NCBI GenBank assembly: GCA_041393495.1
Contig: JAWKKA010000007.1
Location: 62,001 to 126,000, forward strand
Length of the DNA stretch: 64,000 bases
Reading direction: 5' to 3'
Source: RHKX01 sp041393495
GTDB lineage: Bacteria; Actinomycetota; Thermoleophilia; Solirubrobacterales; 70-9
Shown here: positions 8,184 to 14,999 of the stretch, piece after piece
Layout: the number at the start of each line of letters is the position of its first letter
How positions within the stretch are numbered: position 1 is the stretch's first letter
The notes under the pieces: model-generated
Told to the model about the DNA's origin: nothing
What the model saw: only the letters and a program-made list of their open reading frames with translations
Databases searched by the model: none
Position numbers and translations under genes: made by a program

Positions 8184-9056
8184 TCAGCCGCCGCTGGTCG
8201 TGTCGCCGCCGAGCGCCGCGGCCGGCCCCGGCTGCAGCAGGCTCTCGGGCGGATCGGTCTTGAACCACTTCTGGTAGAGCTCGGTCAGGGTGCCGTCGTC
8301 CTTGACCTTCTGCAGCGCCGAGTTGACGGCGTCGAGCAGGTCGGTGTTGCCCTTCGGGATGACGATGCCGTACTGCTCGTCGGTCGGGAAGTCCTGGACG
8401 ACCTCGAGGCCGTCGAGCTGCTCGGCCGCGGCGTTGACCGATGGCAGGTCCTGGATGACCGCGTCGACCTGGCCGGCCTCGAGCGCGTTGTACGCCTGGT
8501 CGACCTGGTTGAACGGACGGACCTCGGCCGCGTCGGTGTTGTCCTGCGCGTAGGTCTCGCCCGTGGTCCCGTCCTGGACGCCGACGATCTTGCCGGCGAG
8601 GTCATCGACCGACTCGATGCCGGAGCCCTGCTGGACGAGCAGCCCCTGGGCGGCATTGAAGTACGGGTCGGAGAAGTCGACCTTCTTGGCCCGCGCCGGC
8701 GTGATCGTCGTCGCCGCGATCGCGAGGTCGAACTGGCCACCGCCGCCGGCGAGGACGACGTTGAACGGCAGGTCGACGATCTTGATCTCGAGGCCCATCT
8801 GATCGGCGATGTCGTGGATCAGGTCGATGTCGAAGCCCTCGTAGTCGGGCGGGCGGCCCTGCTCGAACGGCGGATAGGGGATGTCGGAGCCGACGGTGAG
8901 CGTCCCCGGGGTGATCAGCGTCAGATCGCTGCCGGCCCCGGTCACGTCGCTGGTCCCGCTGGTGCTGTCGTCGCTGCCGCAGCCGGCCACTGCGAACGCC
9001 GCGACGAGGCCGGCGACGAGCGCGATCAGCGACCACAGCCTGGTCTTTCTCTGCAC
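8184..9056 (-). CDS. Polar amino-acid ABC transporter substrate-binding lipoprotein
   Basis: 290 aa, GTG start with AAAGGGA about 8 nt upstream. Signal peptide with lipobox AVAGC (Cys near residue 26) and a Ser/Thr/Asp-rich linker anchor it to the membrane. The family 3 solute-binding domain follows: GSDIPYPPFE near 57, GFDIDLIHDIADQMG near 75, DLAIAATTITPARAKKVDFSDPYF near 110-135, and KWFKTDPPES at the end. It delivers a polar amino acid to the permease encoded downstream. It is divergent from cysM with 127 bp between. Confidence 0.95.
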   Translation of the reverse strand: MQRKTRLWSLIALVAGLVAAFAVAGCGSDDSTSGTSDVTGAGSDLTLITPGTLTVGSDIPYPPFEQGRPPDYEGFDIDLIHDIADQMGLEIKIVDLPFNVVLAGGGGQFDLAIAATTITPARAKKVDFSDPYFNAAQGLLVQQGSGIESVDDLAGKIVGVQDGTTGETYAQDNTDAAEVRPFNQVDQAYNALEAGQVDAVIQDLPSVNAAAEQLDGLEVVQDFPTDEQYGIVIPKGNTDLLDAVNSALQKVKDDGTLTELYQKWFKTDPPESLLQPGPAAALGGDTTSGG

Positions 9057-9161
9057 TTGTGGTTCCCTTTCTCTCGTGCCGCACCCGCCCGATGCCGGTG
9101 TAGCCCGCTCACCTTACCCGGATTCGCGGCCCCCCGCGAGAGCGCGGCGCGGCGCGGCGGG

Positions 9162-9183
9162 ACTTCACTACACTTATTGAAGT
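9162..9183 (+). promoter_or_regulatory. cysM promoter with inverted repeat abutting the start codon
   Basis: An inverted repeat ACTTCA-N10-TGAAGT spans 9162-9183 and touches the cysM ATG at 9184. Inside it TACACT (9169-9174) is a good -10 box, which places transcription initiation at or next to the ATG. This would give a leaderless mRNA with an operator overlapping the core promoter. The regulator is unknown. Confidence 0.5.
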
Positions 9184-10149
9184 ATGGGCGGCGAACTGCT
9201 CAACCGACCGTGCGGCGGCCAGTTCGAGAGCATCCTCGAGGCGATCGGGAACACTCCGCTGGTCGAGCTGCAGCGGCTGGCGCCGAGCCCGAGCGTGCGC
9301 CTGTTCGCCAAGCTCGAGGGCCGCAACCCGACCGGCTCGGTCAAAGACCGGGTCGCGAAGTCGATGATCGATCGGGCCGAGGCCGAGGGCCTGATCGCGC
9401 CCGGACAGACGATCCTCGAGCCGACGTCGGGCAACACCGGGATCGCGCTGGCGATGATCTGCCGCCGCAAGGGCTACCGGCTGAAGGCGGTGATGCCGGA
9501 CAACGTCACGGTCGAGCGCTCGCAGCTGCTCGAGATGTACGGCGCCGAGATCGTCTACTCGGAGGGCATCAAGGGCTCGAACGGGGCCGTCGAGCTGGCC
9601 CTCGAGATGGCCGAGCGCGACTCCTCCTACTACATGCCCTACCAGTACGGCAACGACGCCAACCCGCTCGCCCACTACAACGGGACCGCGGTCGAGATCC
9701 TCGAGGAGCTCGACGAGGTCAGCGCGTTCGTCAGCGGCCTCGGCACCGGCGGCACGCTGATGGGCGTCGGCCGCCGGCTCAAGGAGCACGACCCGGAGAC
9801 GATGATCGTCGCCTCGGAGCCGATGCAGGGCGAGCTGGTCGATGGCCTGCGCTCGCTCGACGACGGCTTCATCCCGCCGATCATCGACCTCTCGGTGCTC
9901 GACCGCAAGATCATGGTCTCCAATCGCGACTCGATCGTCTGGACGCAGAAGCTGCTCCGCGAGGAGGGGATCTTCGCCGGCGTCAGCTCCGGCGCGATCG
10001 CCTACGTCGCGAACCGGATCGCCGGCGAGATCGACGAGGGCAACGTCGTCTTCCTGATCCCCGATGACGGCTGGAAGTACCTCTCCTCGGGCATCTACAC
10101 GACCGACGTCGACGAGATCGAGGGGCTCGAGACCACCAACTGGTGGTAG
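9184..10149 (+). CDS. cysM: Cysteine synthase (CysM-type, PLP-dependent)
   Basis: 321 aa. PLP lysine in NPTGSVKDR near residue 58, phosphate loop EPTSGNTGIA near 80, GLGTGGTLMG near 185 and the active-site segment FAGVSSGAI near 265. The PDDGWKYLSSGIY tail resembles mycobacterial CysM, which uses O-phosphoserine and the thiocarboxylated carrier CysO rather than free sulfide. The next gene, 7 nt downstream, encodes a JAMM peptidase like Mec, which releases cysteine from CysO, and this supports the CysM assignment over CysK. No CysO-like gene lies between or beside them. There is no Shine-Dalgarno site; a -10 box sits 9 nt before the ATG. Confidence 0.88.
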   Translation: MGGELLNRPCGGQFESILEAIGNTPLVELQRLAPSPSVRLFAKLEGRNPTGSVKDRVAKSMIDRAEAEGLIAPGQTILEPTSGNTGIALAMICRRKGYRLKAVMPDNVTVERSQLLEMYGAEIVYSEGIKGSNGAVELALEMAERDSSYYMPYQYGNDANPLAHYNGTAVEILEELDEVSAFVSGLGTGGTLMGVGRRLKEHDPETMIVASEPMQGELVDGLRSLDDGFIPPIIDLSVLDRKIMVSNRDSIVWTQKLLREEGIFAGVSSGAIAYVANRIAGEIDEGNVVFLIPDDGWKYLSSGIYTTDVDEIEGLETTNWW

Positions 10150-10156
10150 CCGCCGG

Positions 10157-10555
10157 ATGCGGATCGGCCGGGACCTGATCGACGAGATCGTCGCCCACTC
10201 CCGCGACGATCTGCCGAACGAGTGCTGCGGGCTGATCGGCGGCCGCGACGGCGAGGCGGCCTCGGTGCACCGGGCGCGCAACGCGGCCGCGACCTGGCTT
10301 CGCTACGAGGTCCATCCGAGCGACCAGATCCGGATCATGGACCGGATCGAGTCCGACGGGCAGGAGATGGTCGGGATCTACCACTCCCACACCAAGAGCG
10401 AGGCCTACCCTTCGCAGACCGACATCAACCTCGCCGCGGCCTGGCCCGACCCGCTGTATCTGATCTGCTCGCTGGCGGATCCCGACGATCCCGTGGTCCG
10501 TGCGTTTCGGATTCGCGACGGCCGGGTCGAGGAGGTCGATCTCGACGTCGTCTGA
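10157..10555 (+). CDS. mec: JAMM/MPN metallopeptidase (Mec-like, CysO-cysteine hydrolase)
   Basis: 132 aa from the ATG at 10157. JAMM zinc signature: Glu near residue 22 (NECCGLIGG), then GIYHSHTKSEAYPSQTD near 74-90 (HxH...S..D), all metal ligands present. In mycobacteria the homologue Mec cleaves cysteine from the C-terminus of CysO. Its place directly after cysM supports the same role. The 3' end overlaps the next reading frame by about 56 nt. Confidence 0.85.
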   Translation: MRIGRDLIDEIVAHSRDDLPNECCGLIGGRDGEAASVHRARNAAATWLRYEVHPSDQIRIMDRIESDGQEMVGIYHSHTKSEAYPSQTDINLAAAWPDPLYLICSLADPDDPVVRAFRIRDGRVEEVDLDVV

Positions 10556-11051
10556 GCCGCCCCTCGTCTGCCGGGGATGCGGCGCGGTCCGGCGCGACCG
10601 CGGGGAGGGAGGGCCGTTCTGCGGGCGCTGCGGGATGCTGCTCAGCCCCGCGGGCGGCGCCGAGCAGGGCCCGGTCGACGAGTGGACCGAGCGGGCCCGG
10701 AAGGTGCAGCCGCGGCTGGCGCGCGGGGAGACGGTCCGGGTCGCGGTCGCAGCCAACCTCGCCGAGGCCGAGCTGCTGCAGAACATCCTCCTCGAGGAGG
10801 GCATCCCGAGCATCCTCCGCCGCTCCGGCGGCTTCGACGTGCCCGACTTCCTCGCCGCCGGCCCCCGCGACGTGCTCGTGCCCGTATCCGGCGCCGCGGC
10901 CGCGCGCGAGCTGCTCAACCCCGGCGGCGCCCCGCCCGATCCCGAGCCTGTCGATCCACGCGGCGCCGCCTTCCGGCTCGCGGCGGCGATGCTGGTCTGC
11001 CTGCTCCTGTTCAGCGCCCTGGTGGCGCTGATCTGGGTGCTGATCGGCTAG
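10500..11051 (+). CDS. Zinc-ribbon, DUF2007-like membrane protein
   Basis: 183 aa from a GTG inside mec; no other canonical start exists in frame before the zinc ribbon, so a 56-nt overlap is implied. Residues 22-45 form a zinc ribbon (CRGCG and CGRCG). Residues about 75-145 resemble DUF2007, a small alpha/beta signal-transducer-like domain (AEAELLQNILLEEGIPSIL). A C-terminal transmembrane helix (about 160-182) anchors it. Function is unknown. The overlap with mec suggests co-expression but not necessarily a role in cysteine synthesis. Confidence 0.7.
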   Translation: MRFGFATAGSRRSISTSSEPPLVCRGCGAVRRDRGEGGPFCGRCGMLLSPAGGAEQGPVDEWTERARKVQPRLARGETVRVAVAANLAEAELLQNILLEEGIPSILRRSGGFDVPDFLAAGPRDVLVPVSGAAAARELLNPGGAPPDPEPVDPRGAAFRLAAAMLVCLLLFSALVALIWVLIG

Positions 11052-11055
11052 CGAG

Positions 11056-11076
11056 ACCCGCCGCGGGGCAGCGGGT
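11056..11076 (+). terminator. Weak hairpin after the zinc-ribbon gene
   Basis: ACCCGC and GCGGGT arms around a 9-nt loop, followed by TTCC. It lies between convergent genes and could act as a weak terminator. Confidence 0.3.
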
Positions 11077-11120
11077 TTCCGCAGCCTCGTGACGAGTGCC
11101 TTCCGTCGCGCTGTCGGCGC

Positions 11121-11915
11121 TCAGCCGGAGAGCGGGGTGTCGGCGAGCCGGCCGACGGGGCCGGACGTCGAGCCGGAGGCGAGCATCTCGACGTGCTCGC
11201 GCCAGGCCGGCTCGATCTCGGCGACCGGTGCGCCGAACGCCGTCTCGAGCGCGGCCCGCGGACCGGCCTTCGGCAGCCGGCCGACGAGCAGGTCGCAGGC
11301 GTGGCGACCGACCTCGTGGTCGAGCAGGTCGAAGACGCTGCCGCCGAGGACGATCGCGTCGCGGGGCGACGGTGGGAAGCTCGGCGGCGGCCCCTCGTTG
11401 AGCCGGCGCAGGACCGCGGGGCGGAAGCGCGGGTACTGACCGGCGTAGAACTGCGCGCCGCCCTCGACCAGCCACGCCCAGCGCAGGTAGCGCCGGAACG
11501 ACCGCGGTCCCCAGGGCGGCGGGAGCTTCGGGTTGTTGGCGGCGAGGACGAGCTGGGCGTAGAGCCGCCCGGAGGTGTCGAGCAGGGCGCGGAGCGAATC
11601 GGGGCCGGCGGCGCGGCGCTCGAGCGCCCGGTCGGTCAGCGTGTGCAGCTCCGTCCGGGTCGCCCAGCCGGTCAGATAGCGGCGGCCGGCGGGCGCCGCG
11701 ACGACCCGCGCCGCGGGCAGGAACGGGTGCGCCGCCGCGAGCCAGCCGGAGCTGGGGTGGAGGATCGCGGTGACGCCGCCGGGAACGCGTTCAAAGCGCT
11801 CCTCGAGCTTCAGCCGCAGCTCCTCGAGGAGGTCGAGGGTGCGCTCGGCGCACTCCTCGTCACCCTCCTCGAAGCGGACGGTGAAGCTGAGCGAGTCGGT
11901 CTCGGTCCAGGGCAC
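11121..11915 (-). CDS. Degenerate peptidase-MA-like protein
   Basis: 264 aa, GTG start, cytoplasmic by appearance (no signal peptide). The layout recalls peptidase MA-like/DUF1570 gluzincins: a region near 90-100 where HExxH is expected (here TRTELHTLTDRAL, lacking the HExxH spacing) and WLVEGGAQFYAGQ near 148-160 in place of the usual WLxEGxAEY. The Glu of the second motif is kept but the zinc-binding helix is not, so a non-catalytic descendant is likely. A TACCCT box lies 7 nt before the start. The family link is tentative; that it is a gene is fairly sure. Confidence 0.55.
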   Translation of the reverse strand: MPWTETDSLSFTVRFEEGDEECAERTLDLLEELRLKLEERFERVPGGVTAILHPSSGWLAAAHPFLPAARVVAAPAGRRYLTGWATRTELHTLTDRALERRAAGPDSLRALLDTSGRLYAQLVLAANNPKLPPPWGPRSFRRYLRWAWLVEGGAQFYAGQYPRFRPAVLRRLNEGPPPSFPPSPRDAIVLGGSVFDLLDHEVGRHACDLLVGRLPKAGPRAALETAFGAPVAEIEPAWREHVEMLASGSTSGPVGRLADTPLSG

Positions 11916-11922
11916 TGACGCG

Positions 11923-11928
11923 AGGGTA
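11923..11928 (-). promoter_or_regulatory. Candidate -10 box (TACCCT)
   Basis: Lies 7 nt before the GTG at 11915 on the minus strand; same hexamer as before the GH-A-like and nfo genes. Confidence 0.4.
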
Positions 11929-12153
11929 GAGAGGGCAGCATCCCGGCGCCGCCCCTCGCCGGCGCGCGGCGGTTTTCGACCACGCCCGCAGCGAGTGGTC
12001 GATTCGTCCGCGATGGCCGGACAACACCGACCCGGTCCACCTTGCGTTGGTCGCGGCGAGTGTCCCGCGGAACACTCGCCTGGGGCAGAGCGGTCTCCTT
12101 ACCTCGGCAAGCGGCGCTCAAGCGTGCCAAGGATCTTGTCGATCAACGCCACG

Positions 12154-12594
12154 ATGACCGGGAGCAACTCCCCGAAGGAAGGTCACTCGGTCGCGGCCGA
12201 GCTCCGCAGGCTGGGTATGAAGGGTGTCCTCGTGCAGATGGCCGAACGCGGCCAACTCCTCGCCCTCAGGTGCGAGATGCCGCAGTGCTACCACCACAGA
12301 GGGCGAGGCGCATTCGACCCGGTCACGACGACGCGAACCAAGTGGGCGCCCTCACCCGACCACTACCCGATCCTTAGGTCGGCGGGCGGCCATCTCGGAC
12401 CTGACAACGTTCGGCTGGCCCATGTCGAGTGCAATCAACGGGATTACAACCGGCGGAAGCAGATCGGGACGCTGCTCGCGAAAGGCAAGTCCCTCGCGGA
12501 GATCGCCGAAACGCTGAACCGCAAGGCTGTTCCCCCGGCCCACGGTACGAACCGGTGGACCGCCGCCATGGTACGCAAGGCCTACGTGTCGTAG
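12154..12594 (+). CDS. HNH-type nuclease fragment with recombinase-like C-terminus
   Basis: 146 aa from the ATG at 12154; in-frame GTG (12124) and TTG (12136) starts are also possible and none has a good ribosome site. The centre looks like an HNH module: CEMPQC near residue 40, PDHYPILRSAGGHLG near 68-82 and DNVRLAHVECNQRDYN near 84-99. The C-terminal 40 residues (SLAEIAETLNRKAV then GTNRWTAAMVRKAYVS) match the helical end of serine-recombinase 'Recombinase' domains. The region looks less GC-rich than its neighbours and is flanked by over 230 bp without genes on both sides, consistent with a transferred or decaying mobile-element piece. Confidence 0.6.
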   Translation: MTGSNSPKEGHSVAAELRRLGMKGVLVQMAERGQLLALRCEMPQCYHHRGRGAFDPVTTTRTKWAPSPDHYPILRSAGGHLGPDNVRLAHVECNQRDYNRRKQIGTLLAKGKSLAEIAETLNRKAVPPAHGTNRWTAAMVRKAYVS

Positions 12595-12895
12595 ACGCAT
12601 CCCCGCATAGCGTCCGGAGTAGGAACACTTCGTAACTCCCCCCGGGATGGGTGCAGCGGAGCCGACACCTCGATCACCGGGCGCGACCTCCCGGGCTCAG
12701 GCGCCGCCGTAGACCCCGGCGTTGCGAGCGGCGGCGGTTCGAGGATCGTCCGGTGTCGGAGGTCGTTCGTCCGCCCGCGCCTCCGTCGCAGCCGTCGGAC
12801 CCACAGGTGGCATTCGACCTCGACCACCGTCCACGAGCCCGGTCAGCCGATGCGGTCCGATCCAGCCGTAGGTCCGGCAGGCGCCGTGGCCGCGG
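12595..12895. other. Gene-free interval
   Basis: About 300 bp between the HNH-like gene and the end of the cupin gene. Both strands have open frames, but they are Arg/Pro/Ser-rich with no recognisable motif or start context. I see no repeat, tRNA or clear terminator. It may be eroded sequence from the same acquisition as the HNH fragment. Confidence 0.5.
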
Positions 12896-13582
12896 TCAGG
12901 AGCCGCGTTTGCGCCGGGCTGCGCCGGCCCCGACCTCCCGCGCGAGGAGCGCCGCGAGGCTGGCGCCGGGATCATCGATATACATCGCCGCCCCGGGGCC
13001 GTGCAGGGATCGGGCGGTGGGGCGCCGGCCGAGCAGGCGGCCGATCCCTCCCAGCACCGGGAGCGTGATCGCCTGGACGACGGTGGGCGGCCTGGCGAGG
13101 CGTATCACGTCGCTGTACTCGTGGCCGATCGCGGCCACCCAGAGAGGATCCGGCATGCCCTTCTCGTTCGTCCGGCCCTCGGCCCCGAGCGACCAGAGGA
13201 CCTCGAGCGCGGCGATGAACCGCTCCGCCGAGTCGGCGGGGGCACCCGTCGCGACCTCGACCGTGGCCATCACACGGGCGATCCCCTCACCGGCGTTCCA
13301 CCAGTCGTGGACGGTGCCGGGCCTGACCTCGGCAACCCCGTCACCGGGACGGACCAGGCGCTCGCCGCCGTCGATCAGGTATGCGACCACGCCCTCGACG
13401 ACCTCGAAGCGCTCGATCAGCGTCGGGTGCGTGTGCGCGGCCGCCAGCGCGGCTCCCGGCTGCAGGAACAGCTCGATCGCGATCGACCCGCGGGGTGAGG
13501 CCGAGGCCGGCGTGATGATCCGGGCCAGCTCTCCGGTCACCGGGTTGTGGGCCCAGACCTGATCGCCGTGCTCGCCGTTCAT
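12896..13582 (-). CDS. Cupin-domain protein
   Basis: 228 aa with a strong ribosome site (GGAGGAGG about 9 nt before the ATG). Residues 25-115 form a cupin barrel: HTHPTLIERFEVVEG near 46-60 gives a His/His/Glu metal set and PGTVHDWWNAG near 87 the fourth ligand and second motif. The C-terminal half is helical with no known domain and ends in a basic tail. Shared promoter DNA with the divergent MarR gene (52 bp apart, with a palindromic site) suggests the MarR protein controls it. Substrate unknown; dioxygenase or sensor roles are both possible. Confidence 0.8.
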   Translation of the reverse strand: MNGEHGDQVWAHNPVTGELARIITPASASPRGSIAIELFLQPGAALAAAHTHPTLIERFEVVEGVVAYLIDGGERLVRPGDGVAEVRPGTVHDWWNAGEGIARVMATVEVATGAPADSAERFIAALEVLWSLGAEGRTNEKGMPDPLWVAAIGHEYSDVIRLARPPTVVQAITLPVLGGIGRLLGRRPTARSLHGPGAAMYIDDPGASLAALLAREVGAGAARRKRGS

Positions 13583-13610
13583 CGCCGTCGCCTCCTCCGC
13601 GTTCGTCCGA

Positions 13611-13633
13611 TAGTTAGTTAAACTACCAAACTA
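13611..13633. promoter_or_regulatory. Palindromic operator in the cupin/MarR divergent promoter
   Basis: TAGTTAAACTA (13615-13625) is a palindrome with a central A, extended by outer TAGTT (13611) and AACTA (13629-13633) half-sites. TAAACT (13619-13624) can be the -10 of the MarR gene, 10 nt before its ATG, and the same AT-rich block supplies a -10 for the cupin gene. A MarR-family binding site that represses both genes is the simplest reading. Confidence 0.6.
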
Positions 13634-13634
13634 G

Positions 13635-14183
13635 ATGGCATCTCGTCCGGAGGCCAGTGACACGCCGACGAAGCCCGGGTCGTCCGGGCCGCCCGATCGG
13701 GGCGGCGCCGGCGCCATCCCGGCGCCGTTCGGGCCGAGCCGCCCCCCCAGCGGCACGATGAACTTCGGCAACCTGCTCCGCGATCCGGGGATGGTGCTGA
13801 GCGAGATCGTCGCCCGCGAGGTGGCCGCTGCGGGCTACGCCGATCTGCGGCCTTCGCTGCTCGCGGTCGGCCAGCACGTCGCCGCCGGCGGCACCCGGGT
13901 GACCGAGCTCGCCGCACGGGCCCAGCTCACGAAGGCGTCCGTCGTCGCGGCAGTCGACCAGCTGGAGCGCATGGGCTACGTCGAGCGGGTCCCCGACCCG
14001 ACCGACGGCAGAGCCAAGCTGGTCGTCGCGACCGAGCGTGCGCGAGGCGCTGAAGCGGTCGCTCGTCGCGCGATCGCCGCCACGCGCGACGCGTGGGCGG
14101 AGGCGGTCGGGGAAGAGCGGATCGCCGAGCTGGAAGGCGCCCTCATCGACCTTCGCATGGCGCTCTGGCCGCAGGCCGAGTGA
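13635..14183 (+). CDS. MarR-family transcriptional regulator
   Basis: 182 aa. A Pro/Gly-rich N-terminal extension (1-40) precedes the winged helix: TRVTELAARAQLTKASVVAAVDQLE at about 87-111 (helix-turn-helix) and VERVPDPTDGRAK near 118-130 (wing). Flanking helices provide dimerisation. An alternative ATG at 13758 would remove the extension, but neither start has a ribosome site, and the -10 box 10 nt before 13635 favours a leaderless mRNA from that position. It probably represses itself and the divergent cupin gene through the palindrome between them. Confidence 0.82.
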   Translation: MASRPEASDTPTKPGSSGPPDRGGAGAIPAPFGPSRPPSGTMNFGNLLRDPGMVLSEIVAREVAAAGYADLRPSLLAVGQHVAAGGTRVTELAARAQLTKASVVAAVDQLERMGYVERVPDPTDGRAKLVVATERARGAEAVARRAIAATRDAWAEAVGEERIAELEGALIDLRMALWPQAE

Positions 14184-14199
14184 GCGGAGTGCCCACAGC

Positions 14200-14205
14200 T
14201 ACCCT
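14200..14205 (+). promoter_or_regulatory. Candidate -10 box (TACCCT) for nfo
   Basis: Ends 6 nt before the nfo ATG at 14212 and lies 16 nt after the MarR stop, so nfo can be transcribed on its own without a leader. Confidence 0.4.
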
Positions 14206-14211
14206 GCGGCG

Positions 14212-14991
14212 ATGAGCATGCCGCCCGTCGGCGCCCACGTCCCCGGGTTGACCCCGCTCGCCGAGGCTGCGGCGGTCGGGGCCGACTGCATCCAGCTCTC
14301 CCTCTCCGACCCGCAGGGCTGGGAGAAGCCACCCGAGCGGGACGACGCTGCCGAGCTCCGTGGCGCGGAGATCCCCATCTACGTTCACGCGCCGTTCCTC
14401 GTCAACGTCTGCTCGCCGAAGCCGAACGTCCGCTACGGCTCACGGAAGATCCTCGCCGAGACCTGCGAGGCCGCCGCCGCGATCGGCGCCCGCGCGGTGA
14501 TCGTCCACCCCGGCCACTCCGAGGACGGGCTCGAGGCGGGGGCCGGCCGCTGGTCGCGGACGCTCGAGATCCTCGAGTCCGAGGTCCCGGTCTACCTCGA
14601 GAACACCGCCGGCGGCGATCATGCCGTCGCCCGGCGCTTCGATGCCCTGGCACGGCTCTGGGAGGTGGTGGCCGGCGCCCTGACCGACGTCGGCGTCGGC
14701 TTCTGCTTCGACACCTGTCACGCCCACGCCGCCGGCGAGGACCTTGCCGACGCGGTCGAGCGCGCGATCGCGATCACCGGTGGCATCGACCTGCTCCACG
14801 TCAACGACTCCCGCGACCCGCCCGGCACCGGCGCCGACCGGCACGCCAACATCGGCACCGGCACGATCGACCTCGACGTACTTCGGCACATGATCCGCGC
14901 CGCCGGCGCCCCCGCGGTCGTCGAGACGCCGCGCGAGGTCGGGGCGATGCGCGCCGATATCGAGTTCGTGCGGGCGGCGCTGACCGACTGA
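14212..14991 (+). CDS. nfo: Endonuclease IV (deoxyribonuclease IV)
   Basis: 259 aa, xylose-isomerase-like TIM barrel. Zinc-site motifs of the AP endonuclease 2 family are in order: HAPFLVNVCSP near 63, VIVHPGHSEDG near 100, YLENTAGG near 128, FCFDTCHAHAAG near 165, HVNDSRDPPGTGADRHANIGTG near 200-222 and VVETPREVG near 240. It cuts 5' of abasic sites in base-excision repair. An adjacent in-frame ATG at 14218 is equally possible as start. Confidence 0.92.
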   Translation: MSMPPVGAHVPGLTPLAEAAAVGADCIQLSLSDPQGWEKPPERDDAAELRGAEIPIYVHAPFLVNVCSPKPNVRYGSRKILAETCEAAAAIGARAVIVHPGHSEDGLEAGAGRWSRTLEILESEVPVYLENTAGGDHAVARRFDALARLWEVVAGALTDVGVGFCFDTCHAHAAGEDLADAVERAIAITGGIDLLHVNDSRDPPGTGADRHANIGTGTIDLDVLRHMIRAAGAPAVVETPREVGAMRADIEFVRAALTD

Positions 14992-14999
14992 ACGGTGCT

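Noticed and set aside
12697..12975. 92-aa minus-strand frame before the cupin gene's end
   Set aside because: No motif, start context or conserved look; it overlaps the cupin coding sequence. Kept only as part of the gene-free interval note.
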